Assembly: GCA_949357655.1 (NCBI GenBank) | Contig: CASHTG010000010.1 | Coordinates: 124,001-188,000, forward strand | Direction of reading: 5' to 3' | DNA: 64,000 nt | From: Parascedosporium putredinis | Taxonomy: Eukaryota > Ascomycota > Sordariomycetes > Microascales > Microascaceae | Part shown: positions 34,001-45,788 of the stretch, one piece after another | How positions within the stretch are numbered: the stretch's first letter is position 1 | How the letters are laid out: each line of letters opens with the position of its first letter | The notes under the pieces: model-generated | Databases searched by the model: none | Told to the model about the DNA's origin: nothing | What the model saw: only the letters and a program-made list of their open reading frames with translations | Position numbers and translations under genes: made by a program

Positions 34001-35049
34001 TATTATGGAATAGATGTATATAATTCTAGAAGTAAACCTATATATACTGAAGTGGAGTTTTCGTCCTAAATATATAGGGTTTTCGCCGAGGTCGAAAACT
34101 ATGCATCCAAAATCTATACGCAGCTATGACTATGAGTTGATTTCCCGCCCTGGCGGCGATATGTATGATGTTATCGCCTTATAAGTTTTGATGTGAGACG
34201 AAAAGGTCATAGGTTTCCCAATATTATATATATGTACCAGACGAGAAGCATTTCCGGGGCATTTAATAGCGTCGACGCGTTATGACTCAGCCGCTGTGTG
34301 TAAAAGCGAGTCGCCAGTCGACAGGACCATGAAACGCAAAGCTTGACATTCCACGTTATACTTAACTGGCATATCGGTTATCATAGTCCAGTCAAGCGTT
34401 TCGATATAGTTGTTCCTAGCTAACGTACAAAGTCAAGAAATCTCCTCTATGTGGGTGCCCGGTCCCTAGCGTGCAAGCTCTCGTGAAGTGACGATGAAGA
34501 AGCCCAAAATCATCTGGCAGTAGAGGTAATTCTAGCTATAGGAGCCCGTCATTTTCCGATTGAAATATGTCTGATGATGAGATCATCTGCGGTTGGCGAT
34601 CAACATCCACTCTCTAGTAGAAAAAGTGCAAATTTGGGGCAATCATGGCGGCGAGGGTTTGCTCAAGATGATCGTGGTTGCAGACACGAATAAAACATGG
34701 CTACAGCCGGTATGCTCTAGTGAGAGACTAGCAGAGAAACACGGTAATTGCTAGGATATCTTCTTATTATCTGCTTGGAGCAGAAGCAATAAATATGCGG
34801 GAAATAAAAGCTAAGAATTTACCATTTCGCTGCATCAACAAAAGTAACTAGGAAAATAGACGATATGAACAAAGGCGACGACAACATGAAAGATATGGTA
34901 GCATCCGAGCACCCTATCAAGGGATGGTGCCGGGTTCCCTAAACGCCCCTACAAAGGAGCGTCCCTGGCACATGCCCTTTCGGTGTTGCCATTGGAGTAC
35001 TGTGGCGTTAGAAACCAGGTGCTAATCTAGCCGAGGCCTTGGTAAAAAG
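34001..35049. other. AT-rich spacer after the NLR remnant
   Basis: No gene was recognised. Only short frames exist. The composition stays AT-rich until the LaeA-like gene begins at about 35050, so this may be further RIP-altered repeat DNA. Confidence 0.5.
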
Positions 35050-37065
35050 CTATGGAGAGCTGGTGGATGGTTCGATGGCCTTTTGGCCGTAGACAATGCG
35101 CCTGTACTCAAGTGTTAGGAAAGCGTTCATTAAGTTTGTTAAATATATATGAAAACCCGCATCACAGTCGTGTTATAAATCTGTCGTAACGGCAGGAAAA
35201 GCCAAGGAAAAAGGGCACTACGTACAACTCGGAGTAGGCGTGGATGCTCGGATCCTGCAAGTTCTTGCGCATCTCCGCGAGGAAGAGATGAGCTTCTTCG
35301 ATGCTCCACTACACAATCGAAAATCAGAACCGTAAGTAAAGATAAAACGAGACCGGGTGCGCAAAGCGCTTGGTAGTAGGAGGGGAACAACGAACACCTA
35401 GAACTTCAGTAAAGGAACGGACGGCGAAACCCTCGATACCCTGGAGGATGAAAGCGAGGTACCACTGTCCCCAGTTCTTGTACTGCTTATCCTTGGCCCA
35501 GGGCCCGAGGGGCACCTTGAGGATGCGTTGCTCGACATTAACAAAACCGGCGGCGGTGATGGCGTCGTACGACTCCTCGGCGGCCTGGAACGTGACGCCG
35601 ATCTTGCTGCCGACCTGGAGCCAGAGGTCGGTCCAGCGCTCGATGGCGGAGCCGGGGGCATGGTGTTGTCGTCGGAGCGGGTGGCGCTGGAGAATTCGAC
35701 TTGCTCGATCCAGCCGCCGGGCTTGATGTGTCTGCGAGGGGAGGATCCGTGTTAGAGAGAGAGAAGGAGCGCAGGGACTAAAGCGGCATTGTCAAGCGAA
35801 ACGGCCAGTTCTCGAGAGGATACGTACTCTAGCGCGCCTTTGTGGAAGGCAGTCCAGTTGGTGACAGTTCCCAGCATGTTGCGGACGTGGACGTAGTCGA
35901 AGTGGTTTTTGGGAAAAGTCCAGGGCTTGTTGATGTCGTCGACCTCGAATCGGCAGTTGGGCGGGACCCAGGTGGGCTGGATGGGGAAAGATCGAGACCG
36001 ATGACTTCGGCGCTGGGGTTGGCGTCGGCAAAGTCCCTAGCGAATGGGAGAAGAATTTCTCGTTACACACCGAGCTCAAAAACGTGAAGATATAGGAAGC
36101 GAAGGGGGTTGCCTTACATGGCCCAAGCTCCTGTTCCGCATCCGACGTCTAGAACATGCTGATGGTGGTGGTGTGTTGTTAGAAGTGGTCGTTCTCCAAT
36201 GCACCGGCCTTATCTCCAGCGTATGATCATCACCTCCCTCCCGCGCTGGGATCAGTATCGTCGAAACTTACCTGAGGCTTGTCAAGCGGCGCATAGTAGA
36301 GCCCACCGGCCCTAATCTGCTTGTGCATCTCATTGCTACAAGTATCCCCAAGTCAGCGGACGCAATTTCCTAGCCGATTCCAAAAGTCTGAAAAAGAAGA
36401 ATCCCCTAAACACCCCACGGCTGGAGTTGAGTCTATTGGCACACTGGTACACGTACTGAAGATCTTCGGCCTCTTGTTGTCGCTCGTCATTCGGACCCCT
36501 GTAAAAATGACATAACTATGTTAACGATGCCTTGACCAAAACGAGACGCCGCTTCAACCGAAACGCGGTTTTCATACCAGTATTTCGCGCCCGAGTCTTC
36601 TGAGTGATATCGCCGGCCGTGCTCCCAGTTGTAGCTAAGAGCCGAGCTCCGTAGAGAAGTGGTATCGGTGAGTGTGCTATATTTCGTAAACACGGGACGA
36701 TGTCAGCGAGGAAGCTGCTTGAAGAGGGCGCGATTGTTTCCGCGCGGGAAAAGGTCGGGTGTGGGCTCACGAGGAGGCGTAGGTGGAATCAGCGTCGTTG
36801 TCCTACGAAGAGGAAGGGAAAATATGTCAGTCGGTTTTTCCTTTGGTTGGGTAAAACACAGGCGCGAATGGAACAAGGAGAATTGCCAAGAAAATTAAGG
36901 AGAAAGGGGCGCGCTCGATCGAGGGGGAACTGCAAAACTCACGGCTTCTATTTGCTCGACAACGTCAATGATGTTCTTGGGAGACGACGCGTTAGAGCCG
37001 GGAGCGGCGGCTGGCGGCGACCCGGTGGCATGTGCCGCGGGGGTAGTCGCGGAAGGAGAGGCCAT
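35050..37065 (-). CDS. LaeA-like S-adenosylmethionine-dependent methyltransferase (ten exons)
   Basis: Exons: 37065-36943, 36802-36771, 36676-36578, 36498-36457, 36335-36272, 36158-36118, 36036-35828, 35731-35396, 35308-35226, 35101-35050. After an Ala/Ser/Pro-rich N-terminus come LSYNWEHGRRYHSEDSGAKY and WGPNDERQQEAEDL, the usual entry of this fungal family. Next are RAGGLYYAPLDKPQ, HVLDVGCGTGAWAM (SAM motif I), EVIGLDLSP, DYVHVRNMLG and HIKPGGWIEQVE. Relatives include the velvet partner LaeA and TAM-domain methyltransferases; this divergent member need not be the global regulator. Two G runs (35983-35986 and 35654-35658) each lack one base; restoring both gives exactly 361 codons. The exon 8 donor is GTTCGT, needed for the conserved LGWS junction. 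Confidence 0.92.
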
Positions 37066-40000
37066 GGTGTTCTGTGATACGGTGTCGTCGAGTCGACTAG
37101 TGCGAAGGCGCTAAGTTTAATCGGCAGCAGGTTCGGGTGGAGGGGATCGCTCGAGAATATCGCTCGGGGGTTAGGCCAGTTCGACGAAGGTCAAGATGGC
37201 ACAAGGTAAAGTGGTGGATGCGAAAGAAGGAGGAAAGGAACAAAAAGGAAGGGGCCTCGGAGAGAGGGTTCGATGGATGGATTAAAGAACTGATTGCCCG
37301 CGAATGGGTCGAGCCGAATCGGTATTTCCTTTGCAGAACATCCAAACGACCAGAGCCAGGATGGGCTTTGATCCATCCACGGATCATTAGAGCCCTGCGA
37401 AACCCGGGTCGACCCAGCCAAGTCGACAGGAGATCCACAGCGGGGTAGGGACCCCCGGGTCGAGGAGGGCTGGCTGAGCGAACAGGCACAGGTTTCCGAT
37501 GGTGGATGGCTTCGTAGCATTCTCAGGAAACGAACTGCTCCGTTGGTGCACCATTCAATCGATATTTGCGGACACAGACACTCTACGCTGTCGAGAGCCA
37601 GCCAAAACCCCCGCCTCTTCGCGTGGCGTTCGACCCCCACAGACTCCTCGATTAAATCCCGTGGCCGGAGTGTGTAGACGTGGGTATGCGCGTTGTCTGT
37701 AGCCGTAACCTGCAAAGTGGGATTACTTGGATTAATTGACAAGAGTCGGAACCCTCTTCCCGTCTATCTTCCCTTCTCGCACTTGCTCCCTCTCTCCTTT
37801 CTTCCCCGCGGTGCTCTCTCGAGGCCTTGTCGAATTCTTTCTGCCCTTCCCCTTCCTCATAACCCATATCCGTGCTTCGCAAAAGTGTGGACATGGCGTG
37901 GCCTGCAAAGGATGTGTGGGTCGCTGGCGGTCCGGGGCTCTCATCCCTGCCCTTCCGCCAAACTTTCCGACCAATCCTTTTCCTCAGCGAGTCTGCCCTG
38001 CTCATATTCCGCGTCGCCCGCAGCCGCTGGCGCTCAGTATCCAGAGATGGTGTTCGGTTGTCTTGGATGGGCCTTGCCCTTTTGAGTTGCAGAGTGGCAT
38101 CTATGGCTGGCACCACGTCGCTGACATGTCCCTGAGCGCAAGTCTCAGCAGGCGAAATGTCTACGTCTATGGATGGTGTGGAAGCAGGAGTGGGGGTGAA
38201 GAAAACGGCGTGGAAAATGGCAAATGAGACAGGACATGAGAGCGACCAGCGACTGTCTCGTTTGTGCCTTGGAAGGGAAGGCGCCACCGATGAGTTCAGT
38301 GGGGAACATCTTGACCGATTTGAAGAAGAAGAAAAAAAGAGGAAGAGAGCACCAAGGGATACCAGAAGTACTACATTCGAAAAAGGCAGGAACAAATGAT
38401 GAATATGAAAAAACCCCCAAGAAGAAAAAGACTGCTGAGCCATCGACGCCATACTCTCTACATCAGAAAATGACCGACAGTCTTCCAGAAAACGAGCAAC
38501 AAAATAGCAGAGTGTGGGAGAAGAGGAAGCCTAGGGACCTGGTGTTGTGTCAATGCGAGTGCGACAGGTCACAACACCCGGCCTGGAGCGTAGGCCTAGT
38601 CGTTCGATATTGTAGGGCCTGTTGAAGTGAAGCCCTCGTAATACCACATAAGCAATTCTGGTATCCTCGTTGAGAGCGATACTCTGGTGAGGTCATCCTG
38701 CCTGAGTGATCAGCGCGTCAAGCAACCGGCTAGTTAGTTCGATCCTCTTAATGACTCTCGCCTCCAAAAGGGGATGAATGGATAACCGAGCAATCACAAG
38801 TTATTCCAATTTTCCCACTGGACAGGACGGAGCAGGCTGCGAGAGTCAGCTGATTTCACAGTCGCAAGCAGCCCGCGGATGTCGACCCGAATGGAACCAG
38901 CACGTCGGCGGGGGTAGGGAGAATCTGATTTATCAAATTGAACTTGGGTCACATTTGTGCACAAGCCACTACACAGCTGCGAAGATTCTTGCATTTACTC
39001 AATTCCTCAATTCCATCGTGACGTTGCGAAGCGGTGGCTGGCCTCAAGCCGTTGATAGACCCCATCAACTCTTGTGCCTTCTTTTCCCTTCTTTTCTTCT
39101 TCTTCCCCCAAATTCCTGTCACTGTTTTAAGATTTCGGGTGTTAAACAAGTCGCCCCCATTTCTTAAGCGGCACTATCCCATTTCAGCGAAACCCCACCT
39201 GCCATGGGCCCGGGCCGCGATCCATTAAATTGAGAGAGGAGGCCTAAGCCATTACGAGTTAGTATTGCCTCTGGCGCCAACACCCAGTGGGGCAGCACAC
39301 CACGTCTCACACTTGCTCTTCTCCTGCCACATCCATCAATTGCACCAATCTTCGATCTACGCTCCTCTTCATTCTATGTGAGCCTTGCCATCGTTATAGA
39401 AATCCTTGTGAAGCGAGAAACAATATTTGAAATGACGAATTGTGGCTTTCGAGTGGTGTCACAACCGGAGACATACGTGCACAAGCGTGGGGGAAGGAGC
39501 GAAACACGAGGCGAGAGGTAAGGGAAAGGCCGAAACTTCCGCATCTTGGTCAAGGTCACTTGGGCGACGGAAATGGCAGGGCTTGGGCTATGGGCAAAGT
39601 GAAATGCCACGAGGAAAGATCGATGGGCGCGGAAATCCGGGAAACGCATTGGAACATTGAAGTAATAGAGAAGGGGGCATGGATTGCGTCGAAGATAGCG
39701 GGCCCGGGGACCATTTCCGCCTCTTGAGAGCTCGACATGGCTACGAAATCTGCACGCCAAGCCGCCAACCAACGGTAGCTAGAGGCAAGTCGTCGTTGGT
39801 TGAGGTTCGGTGTGAATGGCATGCAGCGACATGCAACACAGAAATGGATCAATTCAATGTTCGTCGCCTCCGAACCTCCTACCCTCACTTGCGCATACTG
39901 AACCGCCGTAGAGTGAGTCTTCGAGCTCCTACATATGACTGGTCCCATTTTCCTCATGGGGCGCCAAGCTCCCAGTTCAATGTCTGAAAGGGAAAATTAT

Positions 40001-40333
40001 CGACCGAGGTTAAGCATGTCCTGTGCACTTGCAGCTCACAGATGTAGACTGACAACCGATGGTCTTGCTTGATAGACATGCATCCAGGATCCATCCAAGC
40101 CGCGGAGTTTTGGTTAACCTTAACTCCACCGTTGCAAACGCAAGCAGGGACTAGTACATCATTAAGTTTAGGATTGGCTTCGTCGCCATATACCGCAGCA
40201 CCTTAATCGAGGTAATTTCTATGCATTACTGAGCCTCGAAAGAAGAACATGGTTGATATTCGCGGCAATTGGAGCTCATTTTCTTACTTATAGAGTGACC
40301 TAACTCGTTTCATCACGCAGTCCAACTCGGCCG

Positions 40334-40489
40334 ATGAAGCGCATGTTGCTTGTTTTCCCTAGGCCGCAACCTGATGATATAGCTGCCTTTTTAGATGGCG
40401 TATCTGAAAGGGTGGTCACGGTAGAAACCCCTGTTGCGAACATCATGATCGACACGATGCTGGGTATGCCCCTGCTACACGTAGTCTGA
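40334..40489 (+). CDS. Possible small ORF (51 residues), unknown
   Basis: An ATG-started frame with balanced, protein-like composition: MKRMLLVFPRPQPDDIAAFL, then ERVVTVETPVANIMID, ending LLHVV and TGA. It has no signal peptide and no family I recognise. It may be a remnant of a larger gene, as weakly open frames continue downstream to about 40720. Evidence is composition only. Confidence 0.2.
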   Translation: MKRMLLVFPRPQPDDIAAFLDGVSERVVTVETPVANIMIDTMLGMPLLHVV

Positions 40490-41480
40490 CAATCCACGTC
40501 CACCTTCTGTTGATGCCCCTTTCTGACGTTCTGCGAGCAGGTACATGCCTCGTACGTTGTATCTCGGACGCGATCTCCTTGCAGCACGTGGCAAGGCAGG
40601 GTCTCGAGGTGATCCATGGCACCGGGTGCGTACCTAGGCTCCCTTTGCCTTCCTCTGCACGACTTTATCTTGATCGATTATATTGCATGATTCTTGGATA
40701 CCTGCCTGCTGCAACAAGAATTTGAAGGCGAAACCCATTGCAATATCCAAGCTACATGGTTCATCGGTATCAGTTGGTACAGTATATTTTCCGCCCTTGG
40801 CTTTCTGACGCACTGGATAGCTCCCTTTTGAACCTGCAAACTTGAAGGGCATGAAGAATTCACAGATGTCTTTTATTACTCATAGTGCACCTTTTTCTGG
40901 GGCCAGGCCCGCGAGTGACTAGACTAGACCATCACTAAATGGCCAGCTATCAAAAAATGGTGACATCTGATGCTCACGCGGGAAACTGGCTTACAGAGAG
41001 AAAAGATTGGGATCACGTCTCGTTGCCGGTCTACAGACTCGGGTGCTCTTTTTGTTCTCTCGTTCGCCAGGTATTGCGTTGTCTTCATCTTAGTCGCAGT
41101 TTCATATCACTCTTCTCCAGTCCTTGTTTCGTCGCCCGCCTTGCGTTCCTACTTCGTACTTGTCCGTCCATTGCCAAGAAGCGTTCACTTTGGCGTCTGA
41201 GTTTTCTCATACGAGCTTACTTTCGTCCATCCACTTTGTGTAAGACAGACCGTTGACTTCTTAACCGCAGCATGCGGCGTCGGGGTAAGTCAGTCCTTCA
41301 TTTCCAACTTCACAAGAGACTACCCATCATCCAATCCAACGATTCCTACGGCCAGACTCTCTCAGCGATGTACGCAGATGGCCTCTGTCGCAACTGCCTT
41401 GTTGTATTATTCGTCTGGGCTCGTGTATCACCTCATATAGCAATTCATTCTGATGCATGGAACCATCCAAAGCGCGGCCT

Positions 41481-41514
41481 CGACCACAGGGTTAGTCCGA
41501 CCACAGGCTTAGTC
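41481..41514. repeat. 2 x 17-bp tandem repeat
   Basis: CGACCACAGGGTTAGTC at 41481-41497 is followed directly by CGACCACAGGCTTAGTC at 41498-41514, one mismatch. It lies in the spacer with no gene. Confidence 0.9.
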
Positions 41515-42072
41515 TGGCCTCGTTCCCATCCTCGGCGGCTTGGATACTTGGAGACTCGAATGAAACAACTAACAGCTAATACATGCCTTCTAAAGTGAAT
41601 CCTTAGCATGCAATTCATTGTCCTTTTCAAGTGGTGAAGAGCTTACATCCTGTTCACAACTCTCAGCTTCCCCTTTCATGATCTTCTCCCCCTTTATATC
41701 CACCACATCTACACCTCCTCGCGATGATCACCACCCTCCCCATCGCTGCGCCCATCTGCCTCACTTCACAACAAAACATCGCCAGTGCCTAGAGAAGCCC
41801 TGCTCCAATAGACTCGAGCCCACAAAATGAATTCTGATTATGAAGGCAAGGGCGAGGGCCAAAACCGAGGAGGAAAAGGAAATAGCTAAGGAACCCCTCC
41901 CCCAACCCACCCTCCCACTCCTCTTCCTTCTTCTCTTCCTCTTTTCCTTGCCCACAAAAGTTCTCAATCCCCTCTCTTCAAATCTTCAAATCAGTTTCTT
42001 CAACTGAAAAAAGCCCAAGAAACAATTCAAACCCCCAAAAATCCCTTGAAGAGGAAAAGAATCTTCAAAACA

Positions 42073-44224
42073 ATGTCAGAACTCCCTTTTCTCGAGGGAG
42101 TCATTGCCGGCTTCGTCCAGGAAAGGCGGGCGAACCACCCAGGAATCGGGGAACGACCTCCCCAGCTACCGCTGCCCGACAACATCCCCAAGGTCCCCTT
42201 TGGGCCCCCTATCCCAACGGCCCCGACCTCGATGACCCACCTAGTGTGTTGCCCAAACCCCGACGGAGGCCGTCCGTTCATGGAGTGCCTGGACAAGCCG
42301 TGGTGGGTGAAGCACGCCCTCGTCGAGAATCTGGCGAGGGCCAACGCGGCCCACGGCATGCACTTCCAAGAGCTCGTGCAGGCCTGCTGGGCGCTGGACC
42401 ATGATTTGCATCGCAACCAGTTTTTGGCTGATTCATGCTGCATCGCCGGCATCATCCTCGTCACCTTGGGCCTCGATGAAATGGTGAGCGTCACTCCCAA
42501 TTACTGCCTCATCATGCCTGCTACCATCGATGAAAATACCGGAAGGCCCGTAGGCATCGAAGTCAAGGACTGCATGAAGGTCGGCAAGAAGATCTACACC
42601 GCCGCCTGGGCCACGGATCCCGACTTCTCGGCCCGCCGCTTCACAATCGCCATCTTCCACCACGTCGAGTTCGACCACTGGACCCTCGTCATCTGGGACA
42701 ACAACAACGACGAGCTGTACCACTACGACGCCCTGACCCGAGGCCACCGCCAGCGCGCCGAGATCGCCGCCCGCGCCTGGGAGAGGCTCCTCGATTCCGC
42801 CGGCTGCGGCCGCCCTTTCCTCTTCGTGTCCCCGAGCAGGTCCCGCAGAGCGGTTGGGAGTGTAGACTGCTCGCCATCGCTAACGTGGACAAGTTCTTCC
42901 GCCCCGACGTAGACTGCCGCCAAGTCACCAGGACCTTGCCCGCTGGCAGCCTGCCTTTATCAAGATGGGCGACAACGTCGAGGGTCTCGTTCAGCGCAGG
43001 AGCTCGCACAAGGTGGGTAGCTGGGGCGTCGGTCCTGGCTCTGGGGCCGACGCTTGATTACCATGCGCGAACGGGACCGCATGGTGGACACCCTCGTGTT
43101 CGAGGTCCGCGTGCTGGTGTACACGTTTTTCAGCCACCCGCTGAATATCCCACTTTGCATCGAGAACCCGCTCATGACGCCCGACCGCTGCCGCGACATG
43201 TACGGCCGCATCGAGGCCGGTCTGGTCCCGTGGCAGGGCAATTTCTACAACTTCCTCGAGGAAGACTGTCGCCAGACCCTCGCCGCCGACGCTCGGGTCC
43301 TGCGAAACATCACCGACGCCGCGGCCACGGTGCTGACGGCCGCGCTGCCCGACGGCACGAGGGCCAGCAGCGACGAACTCGTGCGCAGCGTTATTTACAA
43401 CCGCGACGTTAGCAAGGTGGACACGCTGCTGCCCGAGGGCTTCAAGGCTCTCCCTCGTACGTATAACACGTACGCACTTGCCAAAGAGAAGGGGATTATT
43501 CAGTGGCCGTTCCCAGTGTGTTTGGGCCCGATGACAACGGCGCGTACGCCAAGCTGCCTCTGCACATTAAGGAGGGCGAGGATGAAAAGGACGGCAAAAA
43601 ACAAAGGGCAAAAGCCCCGACATGGAGATTATCGACCTCACCGACGAGGTGGATTCGAGCACCCAGTCTTCGAGTCTCTACACCGAGTCCGTGACCACTG
43701 TGACTAGCTCGCAGGGGGATGTGGTACTGACGATCAGGTCTGGTCCGAACTGCATCGACCCTGCTATCCTTGGTGACCAGAGCGCGATTAACGATGCGGT
43801 GGCTGTCCCTTCCAAGAAGCGTGGTTTCTCGGACATGGTGGAATTTGTCGAGGATGAGAAAGCGGGCTCAGTGCCTAACCGTCAACGTTCCGCGCCAGGT
43901 CCCTCTGGTGACGGCGTCGCTCCCAAGGGCGGCTCTTATGTAGGTATGTCCCGGCTCGTCTTCCTTTCCGTCTCTTATCCCTCACCCCTAGGCTATCTCG
44001 GCTCCCCTTTCATTTTTGCATCGTCTTTGCTAACTGTTGCCGCTGGGGCCCTTTCCACAGGTCATCAGAAACGCTACGATCTGAACACTATCAACGAGGA
44101 AAAGGAAACAGACTCTTCAGATGAGAACGAGCGGCAGCCGATGCTTCGCTATTTTGGGCAACGGATCAGCAAGCCATTTTTGAAGCGCAAGGAGGATTCA
44201 AAGTCGGGGTGCTACGTCATGTGA
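42073..44224 (+). CDS. Ulp1/C48-like cysteine protease with SUMO-interaction-like motif and C-terminal CaaX box
   Basis: The first in-frame ATG (42073) starts a 679-residue model. The N-terminal 290 residues resemble Ulp1-type proteases: FDHWTLVIWD with the catalytic His (about 202), LYHYDAL with the Asp (219), and VPQSGWECRLLAIANVDKFF with the Gln/Cys pair. In most members Gly follows the Cys; here it is Arg. A helical middle part (43060-43500) has no family I know. Next comes a charged segment with EIIDLTDEVDSS, a classic SUMO-interaction motif, and the protein ends KSGCYVM, a CaaX box. An optional in-frame intron is 43944-44060. Five single missing bases (42830-42833, about 42925, about 43057, about 43508, 43615-43618) are needed; with the intron removed the total is then 680 codons. 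Role inferred: a membrane-tethered, SUMO-linked isopeptidase. Confidence 0.75.
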
Positions 44225-45647
44225 ATGCTGCAAGCAACAAAAGGGCTATTCGCCCAGACATTGACAACATTGAAGGATGAGTGAGGGCCCTCCAACAGTG
44301 GCATTCGAGGCATCGACAACGCACACACATATAAACAAATAAACACACAAAAAAGGAGAGGGCGGAAGGGGTTTCTGTAAGAGTATGAATCGTTTGACAT
44401 AGTCGTGCGTTTGTATAATCCAACCCTTGAGGAGACGAGGAGATAATTGGGTTATGGAGTCCACAGGACGTCTTGTACATTTGAAGAGAGTTAGTTTAGT
44501 TCAACAGTAGATTAATAACTCTTCATTTTTTTATTTTTTTACGTCTCCGTCTCAAGCGCGCTAACTTCCATCTTTCCATGTCACCCTACATCATGATGCC
44601 ATTGAGACCGACAAAACGTGGTCTGCCCATCCCCAAGGAGTCTAGTTGTCAGAAGGAAGGAGCAACGTAATCGTTGAGACTGATTTGGCCATGAAAGGGG
44701 AAGCAAACACGCGACTCGTTTAGTCAGTCGACGGCGAGTAAAGATTATCTCTGGCCGAGGCAACTAAATCACTCTTTTCCTAGCCCGCGGCAGGATTTGA
44801 CAGCCACGTCACTGGAGCTAGGGTACCGCTAATTCGGAGCGGTTTCTAGAACACGAGTTGGAATAATGGATCTTTTGGTTTGGGTCGCATAGCTACCATC
44901 GGCTTTCGGGACGTGAAAAGAGCGGAATGTCGTGATGCAGTGACGGTGTGATGGGCCGCCCTGCGCCTTCCCGACCTGTCAGTGGAGCAACCCTTCTCGC
45001 ACGTGGGTAAACTAAACCCACCTGCACCTTCCAGTCTTCAACATCACCAGTTCCGTCTCCGCAAACTACTCCGGTCGCTAGGTAGGTTGTTGGCTATGGA
45101 CTAGCAAAATCCCGCCACGCGCCCGCCCTAAAATCCTCAAAAACGAAGTGCATGTCGCCGGTGTCAGTCGCACGTGCGTCCAACGGCTGCCATGCATGCA
45201 TGGTGGCACACTGACGCTAGTGGTACCTGCATTAGAGAAGACGTCTCCATCACGGAAATGAGGTAATGCAGGTGACGTGGGGGAACGGTGAACGGATTTG
45301 CTCTTGAAAAGATCAATGGAGATGAAGAACCTAACGACGGCGACTACAGAGATAATCGAGGGGTTGTTAGGGGTGCGGAGCTACGTAATGGGCGGCGGGT
45401 TCGCCCACGTTGTGCGACAATTTTCCGTGATTGGTCAGGGACGAGAAATTGGGCAAGCTGGCTTCCCCTCCCCACACGTACACGACCGCGATGGACACCG
45501 GGCAAGAACCCGGAAAGGAGCGGAGCGCCGAGATGGACGACGTGCGAGGGCAGATTCGATTCCGAGTGCTTGGCACCTTTCGCTCACTTCAAGCGACCAA
45601 GATCGGAATTGATCATCGGCGTCGTATCACGATAGCCATAGCCCGCT
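44225..45647. other. Spacer between Ulp1-like gene and histidine phosphatase
   Basis: No gene was recognised. The part next to 44225 is the 3' end of the protease gene. Frames at 45288-45655 overlap in three phases and have no domain; they lie in the likely phosphatase promoter. Confidence 0.5.
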
Positions 45648-45660
45648 CTATATAATAAAC
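45648..45660 (+). promoter_or_regulatory. TATA-box-like element of the histidine phosphatase gene
   Basis: CTATATAATAAAC lies about 140 bases before the ATG at 45789. It is followed by a CT-rich leader (TTCTCTCTCTCTTCGG), the usual fungal start-site context. Sequence and position are the only evidence. Confidence 0.4.
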
Positions 45661-45788
45661 GATCCCTAGGTTGCACCCATCACACTTTGACCACGGTTCC
45701 CCAAGCTCCAACGCCACATTCTCTCTCTCTTCGGTTGAAGCAGCCTCCGCCAAAAGAGCTTCCAAGTTCCGTACGTCGAGCCGCCGCA

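Larger units (their letters stand above)
37066..42072. other. 5-kb spacer, no supported gene
   Basis: This is the longest gene-free stretch. A 266-codon frame at 37652-38452 (minus) lacks domains, is Ser/Arg-rich and is opposed by equally long plus-strand frames, so it was not called. A 52-codon ORF at 40334-40489 looks more protein-like and is listed separately. The right end, CT- and A-rich near 41900-42070, should be the promoter and leader of the Ulp1-like gene, and the left end the LaeA-like promoter. Confidence 0.45.

Noticed and set aside
13180..37065. A secondary-metabolite gene cluster built around the O-methyltransferase and LaeA-like gene
   Set aside because: No polyketide synthase, peptide synthetase, terpene cyclase, P450 or transporter was found, and the two methyltransferase genes are 20 kb apart.
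37652..38452. 266-codon open frame on the minus strand
   Set aside because: Ser/Arg/Glu-rich low-complexity translation with no domain. Equally long plus-strand frames overlap it.
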